From the NCBI RefSeq assembly GCF_900102105.1, contig NZ_FNBB01000002.1, forward strand, positions 372,001 to 436,000: a DNA stretch of 64,000 nucleotides, written 5' to 3'. Below the pieces are notes generated by a model, which saw only the letters and a program-made list of their open reading frames with translations, ran no database searches and was not told the DNA's origin. A program made the translations under genes and the position numbers. Source of the stretch: Agrobacterium pusense. Lineage in GTDB: Bacteria > Pseudomonadota > Alphaproteobacteria > Rhizobiales > Rhizobiaceae. This document shows, one piece after another, positions 23,915-34,749 of this stretch. Every line of letters begins with the position of its first letter. Position 1 is the stretch's first letter.

Positions 23915-25090
23915 ATGGCAAAGAGCAAGTTTGAGCGGACGAAGCCGCACGTCAACATTGGCACGATCGGTCACGTTGACCATGGCAAGACGTCGCTGAC
24001 GGCAGCAATCACGAAGTTCTTCGGCGAGTTCAAGGCGTATGACCAGATCGACGCGGCTCCTGAAGAGAAGGCTCGTGGTATCACGATCTCGACGGCACAC
24101 GTTGAGTACGAGACGGCCAACCGTCACTACGCTCACGTTGACTGCCCCGGCCACGCCGACTACGTGAAGAACATGATCACCGGTGCTGCCCAGATGGACG
24201 GCGCGATCCTGGTTTGCTCCGCCGCTGACGGCCCGATGCCGCAGACGCGCGAGCACATCCTGCTTGCCCGTCAGGTTGGCGTTCCGGCCATCGTCGTGTT
24301 CCTCAACAAGGTCGACCAGGTTGACGACGCCGAGCTTCTCGAGCTCGTCGAGCTTGAAGTTCGCGAACTTCTGTCGTCCTACGACTTCCCGGGCGACGAT
24401 ATTCCGATCATCAAGGGTTCGGCGCTTGCTGCTCTTGAAGATTCCGACAAGAAGATCGGTGAAGACGCGATCCGCGAGCTGATGGCTGCGGTTGACGCCT
24501 ACATTCCGACGCCTGAGCGTCCGATCGACCAGCCGTTCCTGATGCCGATCGAAGACGTGTTCTCGATCTCGGGCCGTGGTACGGTTGTGACGGGTCGCGT
24601 TGAGCGCGGTATCGTCAAGGTTGGTGAAGAAGTCGAAATCGTCGGCATCCGTCCGACCTCGAAGACGACTGTTACCGGCGTTGAAATGTTCCGCAAGCTG
24701 CTCGACCAGGGCCAGGCTGGCGACAACATCGGTGCACTTGTTCGCGGTGTTAACCGTGACGGCGTCGAGCGTGGTCAGATCCTGTGCAAGCCGGGTTCGG
24801 TAAAGCCGCACAAGAAGTTCAAGGCAGAAGCCTACATCCTGACGAAGGAAGAAGGCGGCCGTCATACGCCGTTCTTCACGAACTACCGTCCGCAGTTCTA
24901 CTTCCGCACGACGGACGTTACGGGCATCGTTACGCTTCCGGAAGGCACGGAAATGGTTATGCCTGGCGACAACGTCACGGTTGACGTCGAGCTGATCGTT
25001 CCGATCGCGATGGAAGAAAAGCTGCGCTTCGCTATCCGCGAAGGCGGCCGGACCGTCGGCGCCGGCATCGTTGCCTCGATCGTCGAGTAA
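23915..25090 (+). CDS. tufA: Elongation factor Tu (str operon copy)
   Basis: 391 residues, same protein as the copy at 3570, and every region I compared is identical at the nucleotide level across the whole coding sequence. Its ribosome-binding site (GGAGAG at 23900-23905) and flanks differ from the other copy, so expression signals are independent. It is the last gene of the str block, 65 bases after fusA. Identity confined to the coding sequence suggests recent or continuing gene conversion. Confidence 0.97.
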   Translation: MAKSKFERTKPHVNIGTIGHVDHGKTSLTAAITKFFGEFKAYDQIDAAPEEKARGITISTAHVEYETANRHYAHVDCPGHADYVKNMITGAAQMDGAILVCSAADGPMPQTREHILLARQVGVPAIVVFLNKVDQVDDAELLELVELEVRELLSSYDFPGDDIPIIKGSALAALEDSDKKIGEDAIRELMAAVDAYIPTPERPIDQPFLMPIEDVFSISGRGTVVTGRVERGIVKVGEEVEIVGIRPTSKTTVTGVEMFRKLLDQGQAGDNIGALVRGVNRDGVERGQILCKPGSVKPHKKFKAEAYILTKEEGGRHTPFFTNYRPQFYFRTTDVTGIVTLPEGTEMVMPGDNVTVDVELIVPIAMEEKLRFAIREGGRTVGAGIVASIVE

Positions 25091-25401
25091 TCTCGACCGT
25101 TGAAATTCAGGCTGGCGGCGGTGTGAACAGCACCGCCGCCGGACTTTTGGTAAAAAGCCTGGCGGCGTTGCATTTTTAGTGCTTGAAAAATTCGGTGAAA
25201 GCGCGTAAACGCGCACTCACATTCACCGCTGGATTCGCAAGCGATTGCGGAACGCGGTGTTTTTAGCAATACAGACTACTGAAATGATTGGGGTGCGACG
25301 CGCATTCCTCTCGATTTTTGAAAATCTGCGGCGCCACGATCAATAGAAGTTCATGTGTTTCCGCGTGCGGAAACGAATAACAAAGAACAAGGACAAGACG
25401 A
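25091..25401 (+). promoter_or_regulatory. Structured leader of the S10 block
   Basis: No gene in these 311 bases. Three structures are visible: GGCGGCGGTG/CACCGCCGCC (25114-25140), probably ending part of tufA transcription; a two-part stem CGGTGAA/TTCACCG (25193-25199 with 25222-25228) enclosing GCGCG-TAAA-CGCGC (25201-25214); and GTTTCCG-CGTG-CGGAAAC (25357-25374), 27 bases before rpsJ. A promoter is expected in between but no hexamer pair is convincing. In E. coli the S10 leader mediates control by L4; this one does not obviously resemble it. Confidence 0.45.
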
Positions 25402-25710
25402 ATGAACGGCCAGAATATCCGTATCCGCCTCAAGGCGTTCGATCACCGGATCCTCGATGCCTCTACCCGTGAAATCGTGTCGACCGCAAAGCGCACCGGC
25501 GCCAGCGTTCGCGGCCCGGTTCCGCTCCCCACCCGCATCGAAAAGTTTACTGTCAACCGCTCTCCCCACGTTGACAAGAAGAGCCGTGAACAGTTCGAAA
25601 TGCGGACGCACAAGCGTCTTCTCGATATCGTTGACCCCACCCCGCAGACTGTCGATGCTCTGATGAAGCTCGACCTCGCTGCTGGCGTTGACGTGGAAAT
25701 CAAGCTCTAA
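25402..25710 (+). CDS. rpsJ: 30S ribosomal protein S10 (NusE)
   Basis: 102 residues, standard. It starts [15 protein letters not shown] and contains [15 protein letters not shown] and [16 protein letters not shown]. Besides its ribosomal role S10 is NusE and binds the KOW domain of NusG (gene at 6388). First gene of the S10 block; 168 bases separate it from rplC, unusually long within this operon and without an evident gene. Confidence 0.97.
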
Positions 25711-25878
25711 GACCCGGCCCGAACCATTCAAGGTAAGGGCTGAAATAACAAGGAAGGTACGTGGAGCAATCCAACGACTTCCAAACCGGAGACCGGAAAC
25801 ATCGTGAGATGTCGAAGGGCACTCCTTAACAAAGGCCAGAGAGGGTTTTCCCTTCAAGGCTCGCAAGAGGATGAACCA

Positions 25879-26520
25879 ATGCGTTCAGGTGTGATTGCAC
25901 AGAAAGTGGGTATGACACGCGTCTATAACGACGCAGGTGAACATATCCCTGTAACAGTATTGCGACTGGATAACGTACAAGTCGTTGCCCAGCGCACGGA
26001 AGACAAGAATGGCTACACCGCAGTTCAGCTCGGTGCCGGCCAGTCCAAGGTCAAGAACACGACGAAGGCGCTTCGCGGTCACTTTGCCGCTGCCAATGTC
26101 GAACCGAAGGCAAAGCTCGTCGAGTTCCGGGTTTCCCCCGAGAACCTGATCGACATCGGTGCAACACTGACCGCAAATCATTTTCAGACCGGCCAGCTGG
26201 TCGATGTCACCGGAACCACGATCGGTAAGGGTTTCGCCGGTGCCATGAAGCGTCACAACTTCGGTGGTGGCCGCGCTTCGCACGGTAACTCGATCTCGCA
26301 CCGTGCACACGGTTCGACTGGTTCCAACCAGGATCCGGGTCGCGTCTGGAAGGGCAAGCGCATGGCTGGTCATATGGGCCAGACCCGCGTTACGACCCAG
26401 AACCTCGAAGTCGTTTCGACTGATGAAGACCGTGGCCTCATCCTCGTGAAGGGTGCAGTTCCCGGCTCGAAGGGTTCCTGGATCATCGTCCGCGACGCCG
26501 TCAAGTCGGCTGCGAAGTAA
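25879..26520 (+). CDS. rplC: 50S ribosomal protein L3
   Basis: 213 residues. Start at [16 protein letters not shown]; the open frame extends 25 codons upstream but without family similarity, and AAGAGG precedes the chosen ATG. It contains the [23 protein letters not shown] loop that reaches toward the peptidyl-transferase centre and carries the Gln methylated by PrmB in other bacteria. 12 bases before rplD. Confidence 0.96.
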   Translation: MRSGVIAQKVGMTRVYNDAGEHIPVTVLRLDNVQVVAQRTEDKNGYTAVQLGAGQSKVKNTTKALRGHFAAANVEPKAKLVEFRVSPENLIDIGATLTANHFQTGQLVDVTGTTIGKGFAGAMKRHNFGGGRASHGNSISHRAHGSTGSNQDPGRVWKGKRMAGHMGQTRVTTQNLEVVSTDEDRGLILVKGAVPGSKGSWIIVRDAVKSAAK

Positions 26521-26532
26521 GGGAGCCTTATC

Positions 26533-27153
26533 ATGGAATTGAACGTCAAGACCCTCGAGGGAAAAGACGCCGGCAAGGTTTCTCTGTCGGATGAGATCTT
26601 CGGCCTCGACCCCCGCCAGGACATTCTGGCCCGCATGGTTCGCTGGCAGCTTGCAAAGAAGCAGCAGGGAACCCACAAGTCCAAGAACCGGTCGGAAGTT
26701 TCCCGCACCGGCGCGAAGATGTACAAGCAGAAGGGTACGGGCCGCGCTCGTCACCATTCGGCTCGCGCACCGCAGTTCCGCGGCGGCGGCAAGGCCCACG
26801 GCCCGGTTGTTCGCAGCCACGCCCATGACCTTCCGAAGAAGGTTCGTGCGCTCGCCCTGCGTCACGCCCTGTCTGCAAAGCTGAAGGCTGAAGAACTGAT
26901 CATCGTCGATCAGCTCGTCGCGTCCGAAGCAAAGACCAAGGCTCTGCTGGGCAGCTTCGCTTCGCTTGGCCTGACCAACGCTCTCGTTATCGGCGGCGCC
27001 GAACTTGATGGCAACTTCAAGCTCGCTGCTCAGAACATCCCGAACGTGGACGTTCTGCCGGTACAGGGCATCAATGTTTACGACATCCTGCGCCGTGGCA
27101 AGCTGGTGCTTTCCAAGGCTGCTGTAGAGGCTCTGGAGGAGCGGTTCAAATGA
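26533..27153 (+). CDS. rplD: 50S ribosomal protein L4
   Basis: 206 residues. The long basic loop lining the exit tunnel is present ([37 protein letters not shown]). Its stop overlaps the rplW start by four bases (ATGA at 27150), so the two are translationally coupled. L4 is the repressor of the S10 operon in gammaproteobacteria. Confidence 0.97.
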   Translation: MELNVKTLEGKDAGKVSLSDEIFGLDPRQDILARMVRWQLAKKQQGTHKSKNRSEVSRTGAKMYKQKGTGRARHHSARAPQFRGGGKAHGPVVRSHAHDLPKKVRALALRHALSAKLKAEELIIVDQLVASEAKTKALLGSFASLGLTNALVIGGAELDGNFKLAAQNIPNVDVLPVQGINVYDILRRGKLVLSKAAVEALEERFK

Positions 27154-27443
27154 CGGATCTTCGCCACTACGATGTGATCGTATCTCCTTCGATCACGGAA
27201 AAGTCGACGCTGGTATCCGAACAGAACCAGGTCGTATTCAACGTCGCCAAGAATGCTTCCAAGCCTGAAATCAAGGCTGCCGTGGAAGCTCTCTTCGGCG
27301 TCAAAGTCACGGCTGTGAACACGCTTATCCGCAAGGGTAAGACCCGTCGTTTCCGTGGGTTCGCCGGTAAGCTGAAGGACGTCAAGAAAGCCGTCGTCAC
27401 GCTCGCCGAAGGTCAATCCATCGACGTGTCCACCGGACTCTAA
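27150..27443 (+). CDS. rplW: 50S ribosomal protein L23
   Basis: 97 residues at the tunnel exit, docking site for trigger factor and SRP. It has [22 protein letters not shown] and the loop [15 protein letters not shown]. Coupled to rplD by overlap. Confidence 0.96.
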   Translation: MTDLRHYDVIVSPSITEKSTLVSEQNQVVFNVAKNASKPEIKAAVEALFGVKVTAVNTLIRKGKTRRFRGFAGKLKDVKKAVVTLAEGQSIDVSTGL

Positions 27444-27486
27444 AGGTTAGGCCCAAGCGGGCAAAGACCCAAAAGGGAACAATAAA

Positions 27487-28323
27487 ATGGCATTGAAAAG
27501 TTTCAATCCGACCACGCCGAGCCAGCGCCAGCTGGTTATCGTGGACCGCGCTTCGCTCTACAAGGGCAAGCCGGTAAAGGCTCTCACCCAGGGCCTCAGC
27601 TCCAAGGGTGGCCGTAACAACCAGGGCCGGATCACCGTCCGTTTCCAGGGTGGCGGTCACAAGCGGACCTACCGTCTGGTTGACTTCAAGCGTCGCAAGT
27701 TCGACGTTGAAGGCACCGTTGAACGTCTGGAATACGACCCCAACCGCACCGCGTTCATCGCGCTGGTTACGTATAGCGACGGCGAACAGGCTTACATTCT
27801 CGCGCCACAGCGTCTAGCTGCTGGTGACAAGGTGATCGCCTCCGACAAGGCAGTGGACGTGAAGCCCGGCAACACCATGCCGCTTCAGTACATTCCGGTC
27901 GGTTCGATCATCCACAACGTCGAGATGAAGCCGGGCAAGGGCGGTCAGATCGCTCGCTCCGCCGGTACGTATGTCCAGCTCGTCGGCCGCGATGCCGGCA
28001 TGGCCATCCTGCGTCTCAACTCGGGCGAACAGCGTCTGGTGCACGGCTCCTGCCTCGCATCGATCGGCGCTGTTTCGAACTCTGACCACGCCAACATCAA
28101 CGACGGCAAGGCCGGTCGTTCCCGTTGGCGCGGCAAGCGTCCGCACGTTCGCGGCGTCGTCATGAACCCGGTCGACCACCCGCACGGTGGTGGTGAAGGT
28201 CGCACGTCGGGTGGTCGCCACCCGGTTACTCCGTGGGGCAAGCCCACGAAGGGCAAGCGCACCCGTTCGAACAAGTCGACCGACAAGTTCATCATGCGCT
28301 CGCGCCATCAGCGTAAGAAGTAA
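27487..28323 (+). CDS. rplB: 50S ribosomal protein L2
   Basis: 278 residues. It contains the conserved [20 protein letters not shown] segment near the C-terminus, including the His essential for peptidyl-transferase assembly, and the N-terminal [20 protein letters not shown]. Ribosome-binding AAGGGAA upstream. Standard place in the S10 order. Confidence 0.97.
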   Translation: MALKSFNPTTPSQRQLVIVDRASLYKGKPVKALTQGLSSKGGRNNQGRITVRFQGGGHKRTYRLVDFKRRKFDVEGTVERLEYDPNRTAFIALVTYSDGEQAYILAPQRLAAGDKVIASDKAVDVKPGNTMPLQYIPVGSIIHNVEMKPGKGGQIARSAGTYVQLVGRDAGMAILRLNSGEQRLVHGSCLASIGAVSNSDHANINDGKAGRSRWRGKRPHVRGVVMNPVDHPHGGGEGRTSGGRHPVTPWGKPTKGKRTRSNKSTDKFIMRSRHQRKK

Positions 28324-28338
28324 GAGAGGTAGTCACTA

Positions 28339-28617
28339 ATGGCTCGTTCAGTATGGAAAGGTCCGTTTGTTGACGGCTATCTTCTCACCAAGGCTGAGAA
28401 GGTGCGCGAGAGCGGACGTAACGAAGTAATCAAGATCTGGAGCCGTCGCTCCACGATCCTGCCGCAGTTCGTTGGTCTGACCTTCGGCGTCTACAACGGC
28501 AGCAAGCATGTGCCCGTCTCCGTTAACGAAGACATGGTCGGACACAAGTTCGGTGAATTCTCTCCGACCCGTACCTATTACGGTCACGGCGCGGACAAGA
28601 AGGCAAAGAGGAAGTAA
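28339..28617 (+). CDS. rpsS: 30S ribosomal protein S19
   Basis: 92 residues: [16 protein letters not shown] start, [16 protein letters not shown] and [14 protein letters not shown], all family features. Two bases before rplV, so probably coupled. Confidence 0.97.
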   Translation: MARSVWKGPFVDGYLLTKAEKVRESGRNEVIKIWSRRSTILPQFVGLTFGVYNGSKHVPVSVNEDMVGHKFGEFSPTRTYYGHGADKKAKRK

Positions 28618-28619
28618 TC

Positions 28620-29009
28620 ATGGCGAAGGCTAAGACCGAACGCCGGCTGAAGGACAACGAGGCTCAGGCCGTTGCCCGTACGCTCCGCGTCAGCCCCCAG
28701 AAACTGAACCTGGTTGCCGCTCTTATCCGTGGCAAGAAGGTTGATCGCGCTCTCGCCGAGCTCGAATTCTCCCGCAAGCGCATTGCAGGCACCGTCAAGA
28801 AGACGCTGGAATCTGCAATTGCCAATGCGGAAAACAACCACGACCTCGACGTCGACGCTCTCGTCGTCGCCGAGGCCTATGTTGGCAAGTCCATCACCAT
28901 GAAGCGTTTCCACGCTCGTGGCCGTGGTCGTGCTTCCCGCATTGAAAAGCCGTTCGCTCACCTCACGATCGTTGTTCGTGAAGTCGAGGAAAAAGGGGAG
29001 GCCGCATAA
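28620..29009 (+). CDS. rplV: 50S ribosomal protein L22
   Basis: 129 residues, about 15 longer than E. coli at the ends. [19 protein letters not shown] begins the core, and the beta hairpin reaching into the exit tunnel has [20 protein letters not shown]. The last base of its TAA is the A of the rpsC ATG. Confidence 0.97.
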   Translation: MAKAKTERRLKDNEAQAVARTLRVSPQKLNLVAALIRGKKVDRALAELEFSRKRIAGTVKKTLESAIANAENNHDLDVDALVVAEAYVGKSITMKRFHARGRGRASRIEKPFAHLTIVVREVEEKGEAA

Positions 29010-29740
29010 TGGGTCAGAAAATCAATCCGATCGGCTTCCGCCTCGGCATCAACCGTACCTGGGATAGCCGCTGGTACGCTGACACCGCAGAATACGGCAA
29101 GCTGCTGCATGAAGACCTGAAGATCCGGGCTTACCTGATCAAGGAACTCAAGCAGGCCGGTATCGCAAAGGTCGTCATCGAGCGTCCGCACAAGAAGTGC
29201 CGCGTCACGATCCACTCGGCTCGTCCGGGTCTGATCATCGGCAAGAAGGGTGCAGACATCGAGAAGCTTCGCAAGAAGCTTTCCGAGATGACCAACTCCG
29301 AAACGCACCTCAACATCGTTGAAGTGCGCAAGCCGGAAATCGACGCGACGCTGGTTGCCCAGTCGATCGCTCAGCAGCTCGAGCGCCGCGTGGCTTTCCG
29401 CCGTGCGATGAAGCGTGCTGTTCAGTCCGCAATGCGTCTTGGCGCCGAAGGCATCAAGATCACCTGCGGCGGCCGTCTTGGCGGTGCTGAAATCGCTCGT
29501 ACCGAATGGTACCGCGAAGGTCGCGTTCCGTTGCACACGCTGCGTGCGGACATCGACTACGGCACGGCTGAAGCTGAAACCGCATTCGGCATCTGCGGCA
29601 TCAAGGTCTGGATCTTCAAGGGCGAAATCCTTGAGCACGATCCGATGGCTTCTGAGCGTCGCGGTCTCGAAGGCGACGCACAGGGCCCTGCAAGCCGTGA
29701 GCGTGGCGATCGTGGCGATCGTCGTCGCGAAAACGCTTGA
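29009..29740 (+). CDS. rpsC: 30S ribosomal protein S3
   Basis: 243 residues. A type II KH domain ([16 protein letters not shown] near residues 72-87) is followed by the C-terminal S3 domain ([17 protein letters not shown]). The tail ends in repeated Gly-Asp-Arg and Arg residues ([10 protein letters not shown]), a common alphaproteobacterial extension. One-base overlap with rplV. Confidence 0.97.
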   Translation: MGQKINPIGFRLGINRTWDSRWYADTAEYGKLLHEDLKIRAYLIKELKQAGIAKVVIERPHKKCRVTIHSARPGLIIGKKGADIEKLRKKLSEMTNSETHLNIVEVRKPEIDATLVAQSIAQQLERRVAFRRAMKRAVQSAMRLGAEGIKITCGGRLGGAEIARTEWYREGRVPLHTLRADIDYGTAEAETAFGICGIKVWIFKGEILEHDPMASERRGLEGDAQGPASRERGDRGDRRRENA

Positions 29741-29778
29741 TTGACGCTGGCGAAAGATAAGCTCGGAGAAGTAAGAAA

Positions 29779-30192
29779 ATGTTGCAGCCAAAGCGTACTA
29801 AGTACCGTAAGCAGTTCAAGGGACGCATCAAGGGCGTCGCCAAGGGCGGCTTTGACCTGGCATTCGGTGAATTCGGCTTGAAGTCGCAGGAACCGAACCG
29901 CGTGAATGCACGCGAGATCGAAGCGGCCCGCCGCGCGATCACGCGTTACATGAAGCGCGCAGGTCGCGTGTGGATCCGCGTATTCCCCGACGTTCCGGTT
30001 ACGGCCAAGCCGACCGAAGTTCGTATGGGTAAGGGCAAGGGTTCGGTCGATTACTGGGCATGCAAGGTCAAGCCCGGTCGTATGATGTTCGAGATCGACG
30101 GTGTGTCCGAGGAGATCGCCCGTGAGGCGCTTCGTCTCGGCGCTGCCAAGCTCTCGGTCAAGACGCGCTTCGTACAGCGCATCGCAGAGTAA
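29779..30192 (+). CDS. rplP: 50S ribosomal protein L16
   Basis: 137 residues, the usual length. It has [18 protein letters not shown], the [16 protein letters not shown] segment containing the Arg hydroxylated by RoxA/YcfD in E. coli, and [16 protein letters not shown]. It lies in the A-site region of the large subunit. 38 bases after rpsC. Confidence 0.97.
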   Translation: MLQPKRTKYRKQFKGRIKGVAKGGFDLAFGEFGLKSQEPNRVNAREIEAARRAITRYMKRAGRVWIRVFPDVPVTAKPTEVRMGKGKGSVDYWACKVKPGRMMFEIDGVSEEIAREALRLGAAKLSVKTRFVQRIAE

Positions 30193-30204
30193 GGAGCAAG
30201 GCAC

Positions 30205-30405
30205 ATGAAAGCCGATGAAGTTCGCGGCCTCAGCGCCGACCAGCTCAAGGACAAGCTCGCCGATCTGAAGAAGGAGCAGTTCAACCTGCGCTTCCAGAAG
30301 GCAACTGGTCAGCTGGAGAAGTCCTCGCGCATCAACGAAGTCCGCAAGGATATCGCCCGCGTTAAAACCATTGCCCGCCAGAAGGCGGCAGAAGCCAAGG
30401 CCTAA
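30205..30405 (+). CDS. rpmC: 50S ribosomal protein L29
   Basis: 66 residues, two-helix protein near the tunnel exit beside L23. It contains [24 protein letters not shown] and ends with an Ala/Lys/Glu-rich helix. Twelve bases before rpsQ. Confidence 0.96.
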   Translation: MKADEVRGLSADQLKDKLADLKKEQFNLRFQKATGQLEKSSRINEVRKDIARVKTIARQKAAEAKA

Positions 30406-30416
30406 GGAAGAATAAT

Positions 30417-30653
30417 ATGCCGAAACGCATTCTGCAGGGCGTCGTTGTGTCCGACAAGAACGAGAAGACTGTCGTAGTTCGTGTTGAGCGTCGATTCGCT
30501 CACCCGCTGCTTCAGAAGACCGTTCGTCGTTCGAAGAAGTACAAGGCACACGACGAAAACAATCAGTATAAGGTCGGCGATGTCGTTTCCATCGAGGAAT
30601 GCGCACCGATCTCCAAGGACAAGCGCTGGACGGTCGTTTCCGCCCAGGCTTAA
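30417..30653 (+). CDS. rpsQ: 30S ribosomal protein S17
   Basis: 78 residues, an OB-fold binder of 16S r[23 protein letters not shown], then [19 protein letters not shown]. Last gene of the classical S10 operon. A 234-base gap with a strong hairpin follows. Confidence 0.96.
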   Translation: MPKRILQGVVVSDKNEKTVVVRVERRFAHPLLQKTVRRSKKYKAHDENNQYKVGDVVSIEECAPISKDKRWTVVSAQA

Positions 30654-30665
30654 TTTCATCAGAAT

Positions 30666-30692
30666 CGCGCCAGGTGTCTTGCACTTGGCGCG
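30666..30692 (+). promoter_or_regulatory. Strong hairpin between rpsQ and rplN
   Basis: A 12-pair stem (CGCGCCAGGTGT with GCACTTGGCGCG, two G-T pairs, three-base loop) 12 bases after the rpsQ stop. There is no T-run, so it is not a clear intrinsic terminator; it may stabilise the S10 mRNA end or mark processing. The remaining 195 bases to rplN are gene-free and may contain a spc-block promoter, which I could not locate. Confidence 0.5.
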
Positions 30693-30887
30693 AATTCCTG
30701 TATGAAGCAGCGCAAGGACGCTCGTGACCCGGGCGTCTTTTGCTTTGATGCGCACGGAAGGTCCTTCGGGAAACCACCCTGTCACGATTTTTCCGCGCAA
30801 AAAAAGAGATATTCATAAGCTGGAGCAGGGGGCTCGCTCGGGAGAGTTTGCCCAACCGTTCCGGTAACAACAAGAAGGCGACCTGAC

Positions 30888-31256
30888 ATGATTCAGATGC
30901 AAACAAACCTCGACGTGGCGGATAATTCCGGCGCACGTCGTGTCATGTGCATCAAGGTGCTGGGCGGCTCGAAGCGCAAATATGCTTCTGTTGGCGACAT
31001 TATTGTCGTTTCCATCAAGGAAGCTATTCCGCGCGGCCGCGTCAAGAAGGGCGACGTGATGAAGGCGGTTGTCGTGCGCACCGCCAAGGACATCCGCCGC
31101 GCTGACGGCAGCGTCATCCGTTTCGATAACAACGCAGCCGTTCTTATCGACAACAAGAAAGAGCCCATCGGCACCCGTATCTTCGGACCGGTTCCGCGCG
31201 AACTTCGCGCCAAGAACCACATGAAGATCATCTCGCTGGCTCCGGAAGTACTGTAA
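30888..31256 (+). CDS. rplN: 50S ribosomal protein L14
   Basis: 122 residues. It starts [28 protein letters not shown], with [13 protein letters not shown] and [24 protein letters not shown] at the end. Inter-subunit bridge protein and binding site of the silencing factor RsfS. First gene of the spc block; rplX follows after 12 bases. Confidence 0.97.
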   Translation: MIQMQTNLDVADNSGARRVMCIKVLGGSKRKYASVGDIIVVSIKEAIPRGRVKKGDVMKAVVVRTAKDIRRADGSVIRFDNNAAVLIDNKKEPIGTRIFGPVPRELRAKNHMKIISLAPEVL

Positions 31257-31268
31257 GGAGCGTATGCG

Positions 31269-31577
31269 ATGCAGAAAATTCGTAAAGGCGACAAGGTTGT
31301 CGTATTGACCGGTAAGGACAAGGGCCGTACCGGCGAAGTAATCCAGGTTTTGCCGAAGGAAGACCGGGCCGTTGTGCGTGGCGTAAACATGGTGAAGCGT
31401 CACCAGCGCCAGACCCAGGCCCAGGAAGCCGGCATCATCAACAAGGAAGCATCCTTGCACATCTCCAACATCGCCATCGTCGACAAGGATGGCAAGCCGA
31501 CCCGCGTTGGCTTCTCGGTTGTGGATGGCAAGAAGGTCCGCGTGGCCAAGCGTTCGGGAGAAGTGATCGATGGCTGA
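31269..31577 (+). CDS. rplX: 50S ribosomal protein L24
   Basis: 102 residues with an N-terminal KOW motif ([22 protein letters not shown]). Assembly initiator. The last eight bases overlap the start of rplE, so translation is coupled. Confidence 0.97.
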   Translation: MQKIRKGDKVVVLTGKDKGRTGEVIQVLPKEDRAVVRGVNMVKRHQRQTQAQEAGIINKEASLHISNIAIVDKDGKPTRVGFSVVDGKKVRVAKRSGEVIDG

Positions 31578-32124
31578 TAAGTACGAGCCGCGTCTCAAGA
31601 CGGAATACGTTTCCCGTATCCGTGGCGCCATGCAGGAGAAGTTCTCCTACGCAAACGTCATGATGATCCCGAAGCTTGAAAAGATCGTGATCAACATGGG
31701 CGTTGGCGAAGCGACTGCCGACTCCAAGAAGCCCACGATCGCTGCCGGTGACCTGGCTGCGATTGCCGGCCAGAAGCCGGTCGTTACCCGCGCTCGCAAC
31801 TCGATCGCTGGTTTCAAGGTTCGCGAAGGCATGCCGATCGGTGCGAAGGTTACCCTTCGTGGCGCCCGCATGTACGAATTCCTTGATCGTCTGGTCAACA
31901 TCGCGCTGCCGCGCGTTCGCGACTTCCGGGGCCTGAACCCGAAGAGCTTTGACGGCCGTGGCAACTTCGCCATGGGCATCAAGGAACACATTGTGTTCCC
32001 TGAGATCAACTACGATAAGGTTGATCAGATGTGGGGCATGGACATCATCGTTTGCACGACGGCGACGTCGGACGACGAAGCTCGGGCTCTGCTTACAGAG
32101 TTCAACTTCCCGTTCCGTCACTAA
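31570..32124 (+). CDS. rplE: 50S ribosomal protein L5
   Basis: 184 residues, 5S rRNA binder. It contains the [15 protein letters not shown] strand, [21 protein letters not shown], and [20 protein letters not shown]. The reading frame starts within rplX (8-base overlap). Confidence 0.97.
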   Translation: MADKYEPRLKTEYVSRIRGAMQEKFSYANVMMIPKLEKIVINMGVGEATADSKKPTIAAGDLAAIAGQKPVVTRARNSIAGFKVREGMPIGAKVTLRGARMYEFLDRLVNIALPRVRDFRGLNPKSFDGRGNFAMGIKEHIVFPEINYDKVDQMWGMDIIVCTTATSDDEARALLTEFNFPFRH

Positions 32125-32157
32125 CCGTAACGACGAGCGTAGAAAAGGAACTCCGAT

Positions 32158-32463
32158 ATGGCGAAAACAAGCGCAGTTGAAAAGAACAAGCGCCGCCGCA
32201 AGTCGGTCGCCCAGCAGGCCAGCAAGCGCGCGGCCCTCAAGGCGATCGTGATGAACCAGTCCCTTCCGATCGAAGAGCGGTTCAAGGCCACCCTGAAGCT
32301 CGCTTCGCTGCCGCGTGACGGCTCGAAGACGCGTATCCGCAACCGCTGCGAAGTAACGGGCCGTCCGCGCGCGTTCTATCGCAAGCTCAAGATGTCGCGT
32401 ATCGCGCTTCGTGAGCTGGGCAATTCCGGCAAGGTGCCGGGCATTGTCAAGTCGAGCTGGTAA
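32158..32463 (+). CDS. rpsN: 30S ribosomal protein S14, zinc-free form
   Basis: 101 residues: the long (C-minus) S14 type, lacking the two CxxC zinc motifs of the 61-residue form, with only one Cys ([16 protein letters not shown]). Sits between rplE and rpsH as usual. A zinc-free version means ribosome assembly here does not depend on zinc for S14. Confidence 0.97.
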   Translation: MAKTSAVEKNKRRRKSVAQQASKRAALKAIVMNQSLPIEERFKATLKLASLPRDGSKTRIRNRCEVTGRPRAFYRKLKMSRIALRELGNSGKVPGIVKSSW

Positions 32464-32475
32464 GGAGACGGGCAC

Positions 32476-32874
32476 ATGACCATGACTGATCCTTTGGGTG
32501 ATATGCTCACCCGCATCCGCAATGGTGCTGCTCGCCGTAAGTCTTCGGTAAGCACGCCTGCTTCCAGCCTCCGCGCACGCGTTCTCGACGTGCTGCAGTC
32601 TGAAGGCTACATTCGCGGTTATTCCAAGGTCGATTTCGAAAACGGCAAGTCCGAATTCACCATCGAGCTGAAGTACTACGAAGGCGCGTCCGTGATCCGT
32701 GAGATCGGCCGCGTTTCCAAGCCGGGCCGCCGGGTTTATGTCTCGGTAAAGTCCATTCCGCAGGTCGCGAACGGCCTCGGCATCACCATCCTTTCGACCC
32801 CGAAGGGCGTGATGGCCGATCACCAGGCTCGCGAACAGAACGTTGGTGGCGAGGTTCTTTGCTCGGTCTTCTAA
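32476..32874 (+). CDS. rpsH: 30S ribosomal protein S8
   Basis: 132 residues. [21 protein letters not shown] at the N-terminus and the C-terminal [26 protein letters not shown]. The start is MTMTDPLGD; the second Met two codons later is possible. In E. coli S8 represses the spc operon by binding near rplE; no clear mimic was identified here. Confidence 0.96.
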   Translation: MTMTDPLGDMLTRIRNGAARRKSSVSTPASSLRARVLDVLQSEGYIRGYSKVDFENGKSEFTIELKYYEGASVIREIGRVSKPGRRVYVSVKSIPQVANGLGITILSTPKGVMADHQAREQNVGGEVLCSVF

Positions 32875-32917
32875 GACTCGAGCAAGGATCTCCATAACGA
32901 ACAGACAGGATTGAATA

Positions 32918-33451
32918 ATGTCTCGTATCGGTAAAAAGCCCGTTCCGGTTCCCGCAGGTGTGACGGCCAATGTCGACGGCCAGAAGGTTACTGCTAAGGG
33001 CCCGAAGGGTGAACTGTTTTTCGTCGCTAACGACGACATTCAGCTGAAGCTCGAAGATAACGGCGTTTCCGTAACGCCGGCTAACGGCACCAAGGAAGCT
33101 CGTTCGAAGTGGGGCATGTCCCGCACGATGATCGAGAACATCTTCAAGGGTGTTAAGGACGGCTATGAGCGCAAGCTCGAAATCAACGGCGTTGGTTACC
33201 GTGCCGCCATGCAGGGCAAGAACCTGCAGCTGGCTCTCGGTTTCAGCCACGACGTTGTGTACGAGCCTCCGGTCGGCATCACCATTGCCGTTCCGAAGCC
33301 GACGGAAATCATCGTTTCCGGCATCAACAAGCAGCAGGTTGGCCAGGTTGCCGCGGAAATCCGCGAATACCGCGGTCCCGAGCCCTACAAGGGCAAGGGC
33401 GTAAAGTACGCTGAAGAGCGTATTGTACGCAAAGAAGGCAAGAAGAAGTAA
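32918..33451 (+). CDS. rplF: 50S ribosomal protein L6
   Basis: 177 residues with the two duplicated alpha/beta domains: [15 protein letters not shown] at the N-terminus, [25 protein letters not shown] in the middle and [17 protein letters not shown] with a Lys-rich end. Supports the factor-binding region of the large subunit. 43 bases after rpsH. Confidence 0.97.
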   Translation: MSRIGKKPVPVPAGVTANVDGQKVTAKGPKGELFFVANDDIQLKLEDNGVSVTPANGTKEARSKWGMSRTMIENIFKGVKDGYERKLEINGVGYRAAMQGKNLQLALGFSHDVVYEPPVGITIAVPKPTEIIVSGINKQQVGQVAAEIREYRGPEPYKGKGVKYAEERIVRKEGKKK

Positions 33452-33463
33452 GGATCACGCGAA

Positions 33464-33826
33464 ATGGCTAGCAGGAAAGAAGCACTTGCACGTCGCGCGA
33501 GCCGTGTGCGCCGCCAGATCAAGGCGGTTGCCAACGGCCGCCCGCGCCTGTCGGTTCATCGCTCGTCGAAGAACATCTACGCCCAGATCATCGATGACGT
33601 TGCTGGCAAGACGCTTGCGTCTGCCTCCACGCTCGAAGCCGATCTGCGCGGCTCGCTCAAGACTGGCGCCGACGTTGCAGCAGCAGCTGTTGTCGGCAAG
33701 CTGGTTGCCGAGCGCGGCGTCAAGGCTGGCGTCAAGGATGTTGTATTCGACCGTGGCGCGTTCATCTATCACGGCCGTATCAAGGCTCTGGCAGATGCAG
33801 CCCGCGAAAGCGGCCTGAACTTCTGA
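33464..33826 (+). CDS. rplR: 50S ribosomal protein L18
   Basis: 120 residues, 5S rRNA binder. [34 protein letters not shown], then [24 protein letters not shown] at the end. 12 bases after rplF; a 119-base gap with a hairpin follows. Confidence 0.97.
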   Translation: MASRKEALARRASRVRRQIKAVANGRPRLSVHRSSKNIYAQIIDDVAGKTLASASTLEADLRGSLKTGADVAAAAVVGKLVAERGVKAGVKDVVFDRGAFIYHGRIKALADAARESGLNF

Positions 33827-33831
33827 TTTTT

Positions 33832-33859
33832 TTCCGCCCGGACATCGATCCGGGCGGAA
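33832..33859 (+). promoter_or_regulatory. Hairpin between rplR and rpsE
   Basis: Perfect 11-pair stem TTCCGCCCGGA-CATCGA-TCCGGGCGGAA. A run of T precedes the stem rather than following it, so it does not look like an intrinsic terminator for either strand. Processing or mRNA stability is more likely. Confidence 0.5.
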
Positions 33860-33945
33860 TTTCACCGGACCATGCGGATCTCGTCTTCGGGGCCGCTGGT
33901 CTTTTCGTTTGCCGTTCCACCCGTAAAAGAAAAAGGACAAGGACA

Positions 33946-34515
33946 ATGGCACAGGATAAAAGAGGTTCCCGCGAAGAGCGTCAGAACCGCGAAGAGCGCG
34001 ATAGCGAATTCGTCGACAAGCTGGTCGCGATCAACCGCGTTGCAAAGGTTGTTAAGGGTGGCCGTCGTTTCGGTTTCGCCGCTCTCGTCGTCGTTGGCGA
34101 CCAGAAGGGCCGCGTTGGTTTCGGTCACGGCAAGGCTCGTGAAGTTCCGGAAGCGATCCGCAAGGCAACTGAAAGCGCAAAGCGCGATCTGATCTTCGTT
34201 CCGCTGCGCGATGGCCGCACGCTGCATCACGACGTCAATGGCCGTCACGGCGCAGGCAAGGTTCTGCTGCGTTCGGCCAAGGCCGGTACCGGTATCATCG
34301 CCGGTGGTCCGATGCGCGCCGTTTTCGAAACGCTCGGCGTTCATGACGTTGTTGCAAAGTCGACCGGTTCTTCGAACCCGTACAACATGGTTCGCGCGAC
34401 GTTCGACGCTCTGAAGCATCAGGTTCATCCGAAGGACATCGCTGCACAGCGCGGTCTGAAGTATGCGACCCTTCAGGCTCGTCGTGCCGCTTCCGGCAAC
34501 GCTTCTGAAGAATAA
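33946..34515 (+). CDS. rpsE: 30S ribosomal protein S5
   Basis: 189 residues. An N-terminal charged extension precedes the dsRBD-like domain ([37 protein letters not shown]) and the C-terminal domain ([32 protein letters not shown]). Contributes to decoding accuracy. Clusters with rpmD (11-base gap). Confidence 0.97.
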   Translation: MAQDKRGSREERQNREERDSEFVDKLVAINRVAKVVKGGRRFGFAALVVVGDQKGRVGFGHGKAREVPEAIRKATESAKRDLIFVPLRDGRTLHHDVNGRHGAGKVLLRSAKAGTGIIAGGPMRAVFETLGVHDVVAKSTGSSNPYNMVRATFDALKHQVHPKDIAAQRGLKYATLQARRAASGNASEE

Positions 34516-34526
34516 GGAGCTGGATC

Positions 34527-34733
34527 ATGGCCAAGAAAACTACTGAAGCCAAGAAGACTGTTACGGTCGAACAGATCGGCAGCCCTATTCGCCGCCCGGC
34601 AATCCAGCGTCAGACGCTGGTGGGTCTGGGTCTCAACAAGATGCATCGTCAGCGTACCCTGGAAGACACTCCGGCGGTTCGCGGCATGATCCGTGCGGTC
34701 CAGCATCTCGTTCGCGTCGTTGACGAGAAGTGA
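34527..34733 (+). CDS. rpmD: 50S ribosomal protein L30
   Basis: 68 residues: [20 protein letters not shown] and [22 protein letters not shown] are typical. A short Lys/Thr-rich N-terminal extension relative to E. coli. L30 is optional in bacteria; it is retained here between rpsE and rplO. Confidence 0.96.
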   Translation: MAKKTTEAKKTVTVEQIGSPIRRPAIQRQTLVGLGLNKMHRQRTLEDTPAVRGMIRAVQHLVRVVDEK

Positions 34734-34749
34734 GACGGAGTAACCTATC

